A stretch of DNA of 64,000 nt from Thermohalobaculum sp039026375 (GCA_039026375.1 JBCCML010000006.1:1-64000); one strand, 5' to 3'; counted from the stretch's first letter, positions 16,194 through 25,770 are shown. A program made the numbers and translations. Notes: generated by a model from the letters alone, not told the origin.

Positions 16194-16868
16194 ATGACGG
16201 TGCGGAGGCTCGCTTTTACAGTATGCGCGATCATAGGGCTGTTTTGGCCGCAGTCACAGGTTGTCAGCCACCCGCATGTCTGGGTGACGGGTGGGGCCGA
16301 TTTTGGCTTGGATGACCAGGGCCGCCTGTCTCGCCTGCATATCACCTGGGTCTATGACGAATTCGCCTCGCTCTACCTGATCAGCTATCTCGACCTGGAC
16401 CGTGACCGTGACCAGATCTTCTCGGACGAAGACAAGGAACGCGTTCTTGCGGATCAGACGAATTGGCCAGCGACTTTTGCCGGCGATAGTTATCTTTATG
16501 TGGACGGACGCAAGGTGGCCCTGGGTGGACCGCTTAAGGCGGATACACGTCTCTTGGAGACCGGTCAGGTCGAGGTCACGTTTATCCGCGAGGTTGAAGA
16601 CCCCTATCGGCCCGGCGTGGACGGTCCACCGGCGGTGGTGAAAGTCTACGACCCTGTGTTCTACTATTCCTATGAGGTTGCTGGGCCGGCCGCGATCGTG
16701 GCGCCCGAGGGTCACGGCTGCACATCGGAACATCGCCCGGTTGACCCGACTGACACGACTCTGGCGGCCTTGCGGGTCCAACTCGCAGCCTTGGGCCGTG
16801 ATGAAAACCCCGACATTCCCGATGTCGGTGCCCTCTTTGCTGATGATTTGGTGCTGACATGCGACTAG
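16194..16868 (+). CDS. DUF1007 family periplasmic protein, metal-transport partner
   Basis: About 225 residues with a signal peptide (LAFTVCAIIGLFWPQ) and then HPHVWVTGG, the family's hallmark, probably a metal-binding His pair after cleavage. DUF1007 genes commonly precede NicO-type nickel/cobalt or zinc permeases, as here, where the frames overlap by 10 bases. Conserved blocks include LDLDRDRDQIFSDED and YDPVFYYSYEV. Start choice is uncertain: ATG 16194, GTG 16200 (which has AGGGG at a better distance), or GTG 16173. Confidence 0.8.
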   Translation: MTVRRLAFTVCAIIGLFWPQSQVVSHPHVWVTGGADFGLDDQGRLSRLHITWVYDEFASLYLISYLDLDRDRDQIFSDEDKERVLADQTNWPATFAGDSYLYVDGRKVALGGPLKADTRLLETGQVEVTFIREVEDPYRPGVDGPPAVVKVYDPVFYYSYEVAGPAAIVAPEGHGCTSEHRPVDPTDTTLAALRVQLAALGRDENPDIPDVGALFADDLVLTCD

Positions 16869-17827
16869 TGCTGGGGGTGATCGTGGCGGTCGTAGCTGGC
16901 TTGGCACTATGGCTGTGGTTCAGTGGCCACTATGCCCAAGCGATGCAGTGGGCCATCGCGCAACAACGCATCTTTCAAAATGAATTGGCCGGTTTTGTCA
17001 TGGCCGCGCGCCGTGGGGAAAGCGGTGTCATCTTGGGGCTGATCGCAGCGTCCGGCTTCTATGGATTTGCCCATGCACTGGGTCCGGGCCACGGCAAGTT
17101 TCTGCTCGGCGGTGCCGGATTGGGTAGCCATGCGACAGCCCGAACGATGGCTGGGCTGGCTGTTGCTTCGTCGCTGGCCCAGGGGCTGACAGCGGTTGTG
17201 TTGGTTTATGGTGGGCTCGGCATCCTTTCTGTTGGGACACGATGGGCCGAGGGCGTGACGAACGACGTTCTGACCCCGCTCAGCTATGCTGTCATTGCCC
17301 TGATCGGGGCCGTGCTGATTTGGCGGGGCGTGAAGGCAATGCGTCCGCTGTTGAGTGCACGCCCGCAACTCACATCAGACCATGCGCACGCCAAACCCCA
17401 TGATCATGTGCAACACACGCCACACCATCACGCGCACCATGATCATGTCCATAGCGACGCATGTGGGTGCGGGCATCGTCACGGTCCGACGGTCGAGGAG
17501 GTGCGAAATTTGACCGGATGGCGCGATGCTCTGGCGCTTATCGCGGGGATTGCTGTGCGGCCCTGCACAGGGGCGGTAATTGTCTTGGTGTTCGCGTGGC
17601 AGTTCGACCTGCACCTTTTGGGTTTTGTGGCTGTACTGGCAATGGCGCTGGGGACCGGTGCTTTCACGGCTATGGTCGCTCTGGCCTCGGTCTTGCTGCG
17701 CGAGGCGAGCTTCTTTGCCTCTGGTGCTGGAACCGGCGTCTCGCTCTTGGCGCCCACCCTCCAGCTGCTGGCCGGCGGGCTCATCATGATCTTCAGCCTC
17801 GGGCTGCTTTGGGCCAGCCTCATCTAG
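16859..17827 (+). CDS. NicO/RcnA-like nickel-cobalt permease
   Basis: A 322-residue membrane protein with about six to seven helices. The first helix (VLGVIVAVVAGLALWLWF) is followed by FYGFAHALGPGHGKFLLGG, whose HxxxPGHGK-like motif marks the NicO family. A cytoplasmic loop near residues 175-210 is packed with His and Asp and includes a Cys-Gly-Cys (HVHSDACGCGHRHG), a likely metal sensor or buffer. The later block GIAVRPCTGAVIVLVFAW is also typical. It is translationally coupled to the DUF1007 gene. Direction (uptake or efflux) and metal cannot be decided. The stop shares the bases CTAG with the convergent gene's stop. Confidence 0.85.
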   Translation: MRLVLGVIVAVVAGLALWLWFSGHYAQAMQWAIAQQRIFQNELAGFVMAARRGESGVILGLIAASGFYGFAHALGPGHGKFLLGGAGLGSHATARTMAGLAVASSLAQGLTAVVLVYGGLGILSVGTRWAEGVTNDVLTPLSYAVIALIGAVLIWRGVKAMRPLLSARPQLTSDHAHAKPHDHVQHTPHHHAHHDHVHSDACGCGHRHGPTVEEVRNLTGWRDALALIAGIAVRPCTGAVIVLVFAWQFDLHLLGFVAVLAMALGTGAFTAMVALASVLLREASFFASGAGTGVSLLAPTLQLLAGGLIMIFSLGLLWASLI

Positions 17828-18426
17828 CGGCAGACCGACAGCTGTTGCGAGTAGCGCATGGCCTGAGCTTCGACATCCCGTGCTACCCTAACCAACCAAC
17901 TCTTTTGGTTATAACTGCCGCGGCGGTGCCCGGCGTGGCCCTCGTGGTACGCGAGGTACTGATTGTAGGCGTCCCACATACCGATGCCGTTCGAACCTCG
18001 GCTTTTCGCCATGTACCAGCCGACAAAATCCGCGGCATCTGAGAAGTCCGTTCTGTCAGCACCGGAATTGCCCGTGTCGTTGCGGTACCAGTCCCAGGTG
18101 CCATCGATCGCCTGGGCATAGCCGTATGCAGACGAGACGTGCCCGTTCGGAATGACGCCCATAATGTACTTCTTGGGCGGGCGGACGGCGGCCCGGAACC
18201 CCGACTCTCGCCAGATGATGGCCATTTGAACGGGGATCGGGGCGCCCCAACGCTGCGCGGACACTTCCATCGCATCGCGCCACTCTGGCCTTTCCGCGAA
18301 GATTGCACACACATCATGCTGGGCGCGGGGCGGTCCGGAATAGTTCGGACTTCCGCCGCATGAGGATACGATGGCCATGGTCACAGACAACAGAATGGCT
18401 GCGACAGGTCGACCAGGATGCACCAC
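17824..18426 (-). CDS. Lytic transglycosylase-like lipoprotein
   Basis: A 200-residue exported protein beginning at GTG 18426 with AGGAGG upstream. The signal peptide ends in a lipobox (VSSC). The domain resembles SLT transglycosylases: MAIIWRESGFRAAV holds a candidate catalytic Glu, and SSAYGYAQAIDGTWDWYRND matches the SxxGxxQ-type core. DAADFVGWYMAKS and MWDAYNQYLAYHEGHAGHRRG follow. It probably cuts peptidoglycan glycan strands at the outer membrane. Its stop overlaps that of the NicO gene in CTAG. Confidence 0.75.
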   Translation of the reverse strand: MVHPGRPVAAILLSVTMAIVSSCGGSPNYSGPPRAQHDVCAIFAERPEWRDAMEVSAQRWGAPIPVQMAIIWRESGFRAAVRPPKKYIMGVIPNGHVSSAYGYAQAIDGTWDWYRNDTGNSGADRTDFSDAADFVGWYMAKSRGSNGIGMWDAYNQYLAYHEGHAGHRRGSYNQKSWLVRVARDVEAQAMRYSQQLSVCR

Positions 18427-18596
18427 TGCTCTGCCTCCTGCTATGTTTTGCCCTAACTTACCAAAAACCGATCTATATCGAAAGAAATCTCATGCCCTCG
18501 ACGGTCCTGTATGAAGAGGCCGTTGGAACGGGTGAACAAACCGGTTATAGGGCACGGGCGAGTACGGGCGTTGGTCGCCCAACTAAGGATAGCGTG

Positions 18597-18926
18597 GTGT
18601 TACGCAGTAAAGCGAAATTCAAGATCGGCGAAGTGGTTCGCCATCGGGTTCACCCGTTCCGAGGCGTTATCTTTGATGTCGACCCGGAGTTTGCGAACAC
18701 CGAAGAATGGTGGCTATCGATTCCGGAAGAAACGCGCCCCCGTAAGGACCAACCATTCTACCATCTCTTCGCGGAGAACGAGACCAGCTATTACGTGGCG
18801 TACGTTTCCGAGCAGAACCTGCTGCACGATGAGACGGGGATGCCCGTCGATCATCCGAACATCAGTGACTTCTTTGAAGAGTATGACGGCAACACCTACC
18901 GGTTCGACCGAACGCAGTGCCATTAA
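18597..18926 (+). CDS. hspQ: Heat shock protein HspQ
   Basis: A 109-residue protein. I start it at GTG 18597 with AAGGA seven bases upstream, giving the canonical opening LRSKAKFKIGEVVRHRVHPF; the frame stays open to an ATG at 18492 but that extension is unlike the family. Conserved blocks: RGVIFDVDPEFANTEEWW, QPFYHLFAENE and YVAYVSEQNLL. HspQ is a small heat-inducible factor that binds hemimethylated DNA and acts as a specificity enhancer for Lon protease in enteric bacteria. RpoH control is expected; no confident sigma-32 box was found upstream. Confidence 0.92.
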   Translation: MLRSKAKFKIGEVVRHRVHPFRGVIFDVDPEFANTEEWWLSIPEETRPRKDQPFYHLFAENETSYYVAYVSEQNLLHDETGMPVDHPNISDFFEEYDGNTYRFDRTQCH

Positions 18927-18949
18927 GGTGTGTGTTGAAGGCACCTGTC

Positions 18950-19028
18950 GGGTGAGCCCAACTCGTCGATAGGTTTTGGGGGCGACAGTCAAAGTGTTGG
19001 TCTCACCCGCAGGCAATGTTTTATTGCC
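18950..19028. ncRNA. Structured intergenic segment, possible leader or 3' UTR RNA
   Basis: GGGTGAGCCCAAC (18950-18962) pairs with GTTGGTCTCACCC (18996-19008) at 12 of 13 positions, enclosing a 33-base loop with an inner GTCG/CGAC stem. A second hairpin GGCAAT-gtttt-ATTGCC (19012-19028) follows at once. The pair lies between hspQ and the DUF2794 gene, on the strand of both. It could be the hspQ 3' end or a DUF2794 leader. I match it to no known RNA family. Confidence 0.35.
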
Positions 19029-19139
19029 GGAGAGTGATGGCGGCGGTCTGTTCCATGTATGGCGATTTCGTGGTGGGCCGATTTTTGTGCGGATGCTTTT
19101 CTGTTGCATTCGCTGCAACAAGAGTGCGACATCATAATC

Positions 19140-19517
19140 ATGGATTTAGAGGAGCCGAGCGAGCCGTCGTCCATCGTTGCCCTGGGACAGAGCGCAAAGC
19201 CGTCTCGGGGCCAACAAGAAATTACCAGTTTCGACCGCCGCGAATTGAACCTGATAAATGGGGTCTATGGGCGCATGCTCGCTCTGGGCCTTGCCCGTGA
19301 CTATGCAATCGATTTGACCCGCGAGACCGCAGTTTTTTCTATCTTTCGTCGCACCTCTGAGAATCCACTGTATCGCGTGGAAAAGCGCCCGAAGGATGCC
19401 GGACGACAGGGCGCATGGTCGGTTGTGAGCGCGTCGGGTGGTATCTTGCGTCGCGGTCGTGATCTGAAGCAGGTGTTGCGGGTTTTAGATCAAAAACTGC
19501 TGAAAAGCGTCGACTGA
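19140..19517 (+). CDS. DUF2794 family protein
   Basis: A 125-residue protein from ATG 19140, with only a weak ribosome site. The core FDRRELNLINGVYGRMLALG, then ARDYAIDLTRETAVFSIFRR and YRVEKRPKDAGRQGAWSVV, is characteristic of DUF2794, a cytoplasmic family nearly confined to alphaproteobacteria. The ending GRDLKQVLRVLDQKLLK is also conserved. Function is unknown. It converges on rnr with three bases between stops. The longer frame from 19059 lacks family resemblance at its N-terminus. Confidence 0.8.
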   Translation: MDLEEPSEPSSIVALGQSAKPSRGQQEITSFDRRELNLINGVYGRMLALGLARDYAIDLTRETAVFSIFRRTSENPLYRVEKRPKDAGRQGAWSVVSASGGILRRGRDLKQVLRVLDQKLLKSVD

Positions 19518-19520
19518 TCT

Positions 19521-21767
19521 TCAGCGGCGTCTGGCCTTCCGCGCGGCCTTAGCGCGCTTAATCTTATCTCTCGACGATTTGCGTCTGCCGTTTCCAGATC
19601 GGCCGCTACGCGATGGGGCGCCCATCCGCGTTCCGTCCACGTCCAACAGCTCCAAGATCAGGCCGCCCGCGACCGGAGCGACCTCGCGCAGACGGACCGT
19701 TACGGCCATGCCCAAACCAAGCACTCGGCCGGTTTTTTCGCCGGTCAACCTGTTCCGGTCGCGATCGTGGTGGAAGTAATCCGTGCCCAAGGTGGAGATT
19801 GGCACGAGCCCGTCGGCGCCAGTCTCGTCCAGCTTGATGAACGCGCCGGCGCGTGAGACGCCGGAGATAATGCCGTTAAATTCGGCACCAACTCGGTCCG
19901 CCAGATAAGCGGCCAGATAGCGGTCAACGGTGTCGCGCTCAGCTTCCATTGAGCGCCGCTCAGTTCGCGAGATGTGTTCGGCAGTCTCGCTTAGTCCGGT
20001 GACTTCATCAGACGTCAGTCCATCATCGCCCAGTTTCTCCGCACTGATCAAAGCCCGATGCACGACCAGGTCTGCGTACCGCCGGATCGGCGAGGTGAAA
20101 TGCGCATAGCGGGATAGATTAAGGCCAAAGTGCCCATAGTTCTGCGGCGCATAATAGGCCTGCGTTTGGGTCCGTAGAACGGACATTTGGACGGTTTCTG
20201 CAAACTCGGTGCCGCGCGCACCCGCCAGCAGACGATTGAAATGAGCGGTCTTCAGGACTTGACCTTTGGCCAGCGTAAGCCCCAGCGCCTCTACAGTTTC
20301 CCGCAGAGCGTCCAGCTTTTCAGCGCTGGGTTCTTCGTGCACTCGGTATAGCAGCGCGGAGCGCTTGGCCTCGAGCGTTTCGGCCGCACAGACATTGGCT
20401 AGGACCATAAAGTCTTCGATCACCCGGTGGGCATCTAGTCGCTCGCGGAAATCCACGGATTGCACCGCGCCAGCGGGATCCAGCTGAATCTGGCGCTCAG
20501 GCAGATCCAAATCCAGGGGTGCTCTGATGTCGCGTGCGTTTGAAACCGCTTTCCAGGCTCTGTAGAGAGGGCGGACAACGCCGTCTAAGAGCGGTTCATC
20601 CAGGTCGTGCTGACCGTCAATTGCCGCCTGTACGGTCTGATAGGCCAATGAGGCGTGGGATCGCATCAGCCCGCGGGTGAAGCGGTGAGAAATCTTGTTC
20701 CCCTGCGCATCTAACACCATGCGGACCGCCATGCAGGGCCGGTCGACGCCGTCAATAAGGGAGCATAAATCCGCACTCAGTCGCTCGGGCAGCATCGGGC
20801 TGACGCGGTCGGGAAAGTACGTCGAGTTGCCGCGTGCACGTGCTTCACGATCCAACGCGGTTCCCGGCCGCACATAGTGAGCGACGTCAGCGATGGCGAC
20901 CCAAACGATGTGTCCGTCTGAATTCGCTGGGTCCTCATCCGGAAAGGCACAGACCGCATCGTCGTGATCGCGCGCATCTGCCGGGTCAATTGTTATCAAC
21001 GGCACGCCGCGGAGATCCTCCCGACGACCCAGTTCGTCGACTTCGGCAGCAGCTTCAGCGGCCTCTTCGACCTCCTTGCTGAAGACGAAGGGGATACCGT
21101 GTTGGACCATCGCAATCAGCGAGGTCTGTCGGGGCGCTGCAGGGTTTCCGTGCCGTACAGCAACGCGCCCACGCAGAGACCCGTGCCGCTTGCGATCGCC
21201 TGGCTCCAGTTCGACCAGTTCACCGTCTTCGGCGCCTTCTGTCGCCCCACGCGGAATAAACCAATCATGTCGCGCAGTCTTGTCCACCGGCTCGAGGCGG
21301 CCACCCTGAGCTGTCTCCCGAAAGATCCCTAGAACACGGGGGGTGCTGGGTATGATCCTCTTGATGGGCGTCGCCTGATACGGGGTGGCGTCGTCTCCGC
21401 TGGGTCGGATCTTTGCCAAAAGACGATCGCCCGCACCCAATGCCGTGTCGGACCGCCGCGGGATTACCAGGACCCCAGGTGCGGGGTCATCCCCTGCCCA
21501 TTCTACGGGAGTTGCCAACAGCTCTCCGTTCGGGTCCAGACCTGTGATCCGAAGCATTGCAACGTTCGGAAGCGTGCCGGCAGGTCGAAACCGCCGCCCC
21601 TTTTTGTCGAGCTGCCCGTCATCCTGCAGTTCCCGAAGCATCCGCTTAAGCGTGATCTTGTCAGCGCCCTTAACCCCGAATGCGCGCGCCAAGTCGCGCT
21701 TGCCGGCTGCGTCAGGATTGGCAGTCAACCATTCAACAATTTCTTCCTTAGTTGGCAGATTCGGCAT
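19521..21767 (-). CDS. rnr: Ribonuclease R
   Basis: A 748-residue 3'-5' exoribonuclease of the RNB family. The order is: N-terminal winged helix (LPTKEEIVEWLTANP), cold-shock/OB domains, the RNB catalytic centre TIDPADARDHDDAVCAF with its metal-binding Asp cluster (residues about 260-276), PEPSAEKLDALRET-like region, SPIRRYADLVVHRAL near residue 555, an S1 domain (FNGIISGVSRAGAFIKLD), and a very basic tail (RDKIKRAKAARKARRR). It degrades structured RNA and acts in RNA quality control. It lies 62 bases after topA on the same strand and probably shares its transcript. Confidence 0.95.
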   Translation of the reverse strand: MPNLPTKEEIVEWLTANPDAAGKRDLARAFGVKGADKITLKRMLRELQDDGQLDKKGRRFRPAGTLPNVAMLRITGLDPNGELLATPVEWAGDDPAPGVLVIPRRSDTALGAGDRLLAKIRPSGDDATPYQATPIKRIIPSTPRVLGIFRETAQGGRLEPVDKTARHDWFIPRGATEGAEDGELVELEPGDRKRHGSLRGRVAVRHGNPAAPRQTSLIAMVQHGIPFVFSKEVEEAAEAAAEVDELGRREDLRGVPLITIDPADARDHDDAVCAFPDEDPANSDGHIVWVAIADVAHYVRPGTALDREARARGNSTYFPDRVSPMLPERLSADLCSLIDGVDRPCMAVRMVLDAQGNKISHRFTRGLMRSHASLAYQTVQAAIDGQHDLDEPLLDGVVRPLYRAWKAVSNARDIRAPLDLDLPERQIQLDPAGAVQSVDFRERLDAHRVIEDFMVLANVCAAETLEAKRSALLYRVHEEPSAEKLDALRETVEALGLTLAKGQVLKTAHFNRLLAGARGTEFAETVQMSVLRTQTQAYYAPQNYGHFGLNLSRYAHFTSPIRRYADLVVHRALISAEKLGDDGLTSDEVTGLSETAEHISRTERRSMEAERDTVDRYLAAYLADRVGAEFNGIISGVSRAGAFIKLDETGADGLVPISTLGTDYFHHDRDRNRLTGEKTGRVLGLGMAVTVRLREVAPVAGGLILELLDVDGTRMGAPSRSGRSGNGRRKSSRDKIKRAKAARKARRR

Positions 21768-21829
21768 CCGACGCCTTTCACCGAGCTCGGCGCGCCCATA
21801 TGGCTTTCGGTTGCCGATTGCCAGAGCCT

Positions 21830-24346
21830 TCAGGCCTTTTTCCGTTTGCGCCCGCCTTTGGCGCTGGCCTTTGCGGCGATCAACTCAAGCGCCGTATCGA
21901 ATGTGACGGCATTCGGGTCCATTTCTTTCGGAATGGTGGCGTTGATCTTTGCCCACTTGATGTAAGGGCCATAGCGCCCGTCCATCACATTCACAGGCCC
22001 GCCGTCCGGATGTTCACCCAGTTCCCTAAGTGGTTTTTGGGCTTGGCCTCTGCCACCGCGGCTGGCCTTCCGGGCGATCAACTCCATTGCGCGGTTCATG
22101 CCTACTGTCAGCACATCGTCGCCCGCCTCCAGGCTGGCATAGGTACGATTGTGACGGACGTACGGGCCGTATCGACCAATCCCCGCCTCAATCGTCTCGC
22201 CATCGTCGGGGTGGGAGCCAACTGGACGCGGCAGCGACAATAGAGACAACGCCATCTCAAGCGTGACGTCATCAGGGGTTGTGCCTTTCGGTAGTGACGA
22301 CCGCTTTGGTTTCTGGTCGCCCTCCGGGTCCTCGTCACCCAGTTGCACGTAAGGGCCAAAGCGCCCCGAGCGCAGTCGGACAGGGAGGCCGTCCTCGTTG
22401 TGCCCCAAAAGACGCCCTTCGCCGGATAGGTCCGCATTCTCGTCACTGCCGGCCAATGGACGCGTGTAGCGGCAATCTGGGTAGTTCGAGCATCCAATGA
22501 AGGCACCACCTGATCGCGCAGTGCGCATGGACAGACGCCCGGCAGCGCACTTGGGGCACAGGCGGGGGTCCGTTCCGTCGCCTGGGTCAGGGAAGAGGTG
22601 CGGGGCCAAGACGTCGTTGATCTTTTCCAACACCTCGGTGATGCGCAGTTCGGCCGTCTCATCAATTGCCGCGCGGAAATCCGACCAGAAGTGTTTCAGC
22701 AGCTCCTGCCAGTCGCGTCTGCCGCCCGATACGTCGTCCAGTTGCTCCTCCAGATCGGCAGTGAAGTCGTACGCCACGTAGCGGGAGAAGTAATTCTCGA
22801 GGAAAATCGTGACCAATCGACCTTTGTCCTGCGGGATCAGTCGGTTCTTATCCTTGGAGACATAATCACGGTCCTGGATGGTGGTGATGATGGAGGCATA
22901 GGTTGACGGTCGACCAATGCCCAGTTCCTCCATCTTCTTGACCAGCGTCGCTTCGGTGTAACGAGGGGGGGGCTGGGTGAAGTGTTGTTCAGGTGTCACC
23001 GAGTTCCGATCGAGCCGCGCGCCTTCGGCGATATCGGGCAGTATACGATCGTCATCGTCTACCAAGGATTGGTCGCGGTCGTCGCGGCCCTCTTGGTATG
23101 CCTTCATGAAACCGTCGAAGGTCACCACCTGACCGGTCGCGCGCAGACCCAGTTTGCCCGCACCATCGCTGATGTCGACCGTGGTACGACGAAAGCGCGC
23201 TGACTCCATCTGGCTGGCAACCGCACGCTTCCAAATCAAATCATAGAGTTGGGCCTGATCCTTATCCAATTTCAGATCGCTTGGCGCAGCGGACACGCGC
23301 GTTGGGCGGATGCATTCGTGTGCTTCCTGCGCGTTCTTGGCTTTGTTTTTGTAGATGCGCGGCTTCGCGGGCAAATAGGCGTCGCCATAGCGGGATTTGA
23401 TTGCGTCGCGAGCAGCGGACACAGCCTCTGGCGACATGTCGATGCCATCGGTCCGCATGTAGGTGATGTGTCCCGCCTCATAGAGGCGTTGGGCCGTGCG
23501 CATTGTATCCCGTGGCCCCATGTTGAGCTTGCGGCTTGCCTCTTGCTGAAGCGTCGATGTCATGAAGGGCGGCGCGGGGTTACGCGTCGTCGGTTTCGCT
23601 TCAACTGCTGCAACGGACAAATCCGCTGTGTTGACTGCTTCGACAGCGGCCGCTGCGGCGGTTTGGTTTGCCAGGTCGTATCGGTCAAGCTTTTCGCCGT
23701 TGAGCTTTACAAGCCGTGCCTCAAACGTGTCGCCTGCGGGCGTGGTCAGCACTGCTTTAACTGACCAGTACTCCCGTGGTTTGAAAGCCTCGATCTCCAT
23801 TTCTCGTTCAACGATGAGGCGAAGTGCTACTGATTGCACACGCCCGGCGGAGCGGGATCCTGGCAGTTTTCGCCAGAGAACCGGTGAGAGGTTGAAGCCC
23901 ACCAGATAATCCAGGGCGCGGCGCGCTAGGTATGCTTCGACCAATTCCATGTCGATGCTGCGCGGCTCTTGCATCGCCTTGGTGACGGCGCTCTTGGTGA
24001 TCGCGTTGAAGACGACGCGTTTCACTTCGGTAGACTTTTTGACGGCGCGGCGCTTGCGCAAAGCCTCCAAAAGGTGCCACGAAATTGCTTCCCCCTCACG
24101 ATCTGGGTCAGTCGCGAGGATTAGGCGGTCATCGTCCTTCAGCGCTTCGGCGATCGCACGAACGTGTTTCTGTGCCTTGCCGTCAACTTCCCAGGTCATC
24201 TCAAAGTCCGCGTCTGGATCGACGGACCCATCCTTCGGTGGAAGGTCGCGCACATGTCCGTAGGACGCTAGGACGGTGAAATCCTTGCCCAAGTAGGAGT
24301 TGATGGTCTTCGCTTTGGCAGGAGATTCAACGACGACAACTGCCAT
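21830..24346 (-). CDS. topA: DNA topoisomerase I
   Basis: An 838-residue type IA topoisomerase. I start it at MAVVVVESPAKAKTI (ATG 24346, GGGGG upstream). The Toprim domain has ATDPDREGEAISWHL, and the active-site Tyr is in GHITYMRTDG near residue 305. One C4 zinc finger follows the core (CPKCAAGRL and CSNYPDCRYTRP), then three repeats of the GRYGPYV type (RSGRFGPYVQLG, GIGRYGPYVRHN, MDGRYGPYIKW) and a Lys-rich end. It relaxes negative supercoils. Gene order dprA-topA-rnr is typical for this group. Confidence 0.97.
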   Translation of the reverse strand: MAVVVVESPAKAKTINSYLGKDFTVLASYGHVRDLPPKDGSVDPDADFEMTWEVDGKAQKHVRAIAEALKDDDRLILATDPDREGEAISWHLLEALRKRRAVKKSTEVKRVVFNAITKSAVTKAMQEPRSIDMELVEAYLARRALDYLVGFNLSPVLWRKLPGSRSAGRVQSVALRLIVEREMEIEAFKPREYWSVKAVLTTPAGDTFEARLVKLNGEKLDRYDLANQTAAAAAVEAVNTADLSVAAVEAKPTTRNPAPPFMTSTLQQEASRKLNMGPRDTMRTAQRLYEAGHITYMRTDGIDMSPEAVSAARDAIKSRYGDAYLPAKPRIYKNKAKNAQEAHECIRPTRVSAAPSDLKLDKDQAQLYDLIWKRAVASQMESARFRRTTVDISDGAGKLGLRATGQVVTFDGFMKAYQEGRDDRDQSLVDDDDRILPDIAEGARLDRNSVTPEQHFTQPPPRYTEATLVKKMEELGIGRPSTYASIITTIQDRDYVSKDKNRLIPQDKGRLVTIFLENYFSRYVAYDFTADLEEQLDDVSGGRRDWQELLKHFWSDFRAAIDETAELRITEVLEKINDVLAPHLFPDPGDGTDPRLCPKCAAGRLSMRTARSGGAFIGCSNYPDCRYTRPLAGSDENADLSGEGRLLGHNEDGLPVRLRSGRFGPYVQLGDEDPEGDQKPKRSSLPKGTTPDDVTLEMALSLLSLPRPVGSHPDDGETIEAGIGRYGPYVRHNRTYASLEAGDDVLTVGMNRAMELIARKASRGGRGQAQKPLRELGEHPDGGPVNVMDGRYGPYIKWAKINATIPKEMDPNAVTFDTALELIAAKASAKGGRKRKKA

Positions 24347-24488
24347 GCTGGCACCCCCAAAGGAAAAACACACATGCCCGCACGAAAGACGGTGCGGAGC
24401 CTTAGGAGGCGGGCTTGCTAACCCACGATCCCGATGCGCCGGAACATGGGTCAGGCAATCGAGGGTGTCAACGGCAGCTCAGAAGCTG

Positions 24489-25718
24489 CTACTCGCCATC
24501 TTCGATCCGCGCAATCATGCCGCCCGGTCGAATCTCAACCCGGCCGGCGAGGTCCAACTCTAGGACAGCAAGCGATAACTCTGACGGTGACGCGCCCGTT
24601 TGACGGGCAATCTCGTCGAGTTCGATGGCCGTATGGCCCAACAGATCCATGATTTGGTCGACAAGAGCCTGATCGCCGATGCTGCCCTCTTCGTCAAAAT
24701 CGGCGAGTGCGTCATAATCATCGCGAAGGGTGTCTTCGCTGAACATGTCGGCATCGAATTCGAACTCTCCGCCGCTCTCTGCCAAGCCCGGTTGGGACGG
24801 CATTGCAAGCGCGTCCTCGACGTCGCCGGCGTGTCTGATCAGGGCTGCCCCCTCGCGAATCAGAGCGTTGCAACCTGCTGCGCGCGGATCTTCCGGTGCA
24901 CCGGGACAGGCCATAGCCTCTCGTCCCTGTTCTAGCGCGAATCGCGCGGTGATTAGGCTGCCGGACCGTGCGGCGGCCTCGATCAGTACGATGCCGCGTG
25001 ACAGGCCAGAGATCAGGCGATTGCGGCGTGGAAAGTGTGCGCTGGTGGGCTGCAGACCAAAAGACATTTCGGACAATATGACTCCTTCTTCGGCGATACG
25101 TTGATAAAGCTCGAGGTTCTCAGGCGGATAGGGGTGGTCCAGCCCCCCGGCCAAAACAGCGATTGTACCGGATGACACTGCGGCCTCGTGCGCGGCTGCA
25201 TCGATGCCACGGGCAAGCCCGGACACGATCACATGGCCGTTTGCTCCCAATTCGCGCGCGATACGACGCGCCGTTCTGAGGCCCATAGCAGTCGCGTTAC
25301 GCGCCCCAACGATGCCGATCGAGGGGCGTTGAAACTGCGACACGTCACCCATGACCCAGATCACGGGCGGCGGCGGGTCAATGCGATCTAACAAATTGGG
25401 GAATTCCGGGTCGCCAAGCTGAAGCATCGTGGCGCCGTGCCGATCTCCAGCTTCGATCTCACGCTCTGCCGCATCAACTGGACAAGCCTCGTAACCGGGC
25501 CGGCCACCACGTGCAGCGAGCTCCGGTAGCGCTTCGAGTGCGCGGCCTGCCGATCCGTACCGCTTCACAAGATGGCCGAATGTACGTGGACCCACGTTCT
25601 GACTGCGGATCAGGCGCAGCCGCGCAAATCGCTCTGCCTCTGAGGGGGTATCCTGCACGGGTGAGTCAACGATTGGCGTGTCGAAGGCCAGGGATGGCAA
25701 CGGCTCGGCAAGTGACAT
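24489..25718 (-). CDS. dprA: DNA processing protein DprA
   Basis: A 409-residue DprA/Smf. I use ATG 25718, which has AAGGAG eight bases upstream. An N-terminal SAM-like region (FARLRLIRSQNVGPRTFGHL) precedes the Rossmann domain: PSIGIVGARNATAMGLR, VIVSGLARGIDAAAHEAA, TIAVLAGGLDHPYPPENL and PRRNRLISGLSRGIVLIEA. A C-terminal winged helix (IGDQALVDQIMDLLGHTAIE onward) is present. DprA loads RecA on incoming single-stranded DNA during transformation. It lies 52 bases after plsY on the same strand. Confidence 0.95.
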   Translation of the reverse strand: MSLAEPLPSLAFDTPIVDSPVQDTPSEAERFARLRLIRSQNVGPRTFGHLVKRYGSAGRALEALPELAARGGRPGYEACPVDAAEREIEAGDRHGATMLQLGDPEFPNLLDRIDPPPPVIWVMGDVSQFQRPSIGIVGARNATAMGLRTARRIARELGANGHVIVSGLARGIDAAAHEAAVSSGTIAVLAGGLDHPYPPENLELYQRIAEEGVILSEMSFGLQPTSAHFPRRNRLISGLSRGIVLIEAAARSGSLITARFALEQGREAMACPGAPEDPRAAGCNALIREGAALIRHAGDVEDALAMPSQPGLAESGGEFEFDADMFSEDTLRDDYDALADFDEEGSIGDQALVDQIMDLLGHTAIELDEIARQTGASPSELSLAVLELDLAGRVEIRPGGMIARIEDGE

Positions 25719-25770
25719 GGCGGTCTCCTTCTGGACCACCCTAGAAACCGCGAGTCTGGTTAAACGGGGG

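Noticed and set aside
18440..18596. Sigma-32 promoter before hspQ
   Set aside because: TTGCCC and CTATAT near 18448-18478 are spaced too far and match the consensus poorly.
18492..18596. N-terminal extension of HspQ from ATG 18492
   Set aside because: The extra 35 residues do not resemble the family, and a ribosome site fits GTG 18597.
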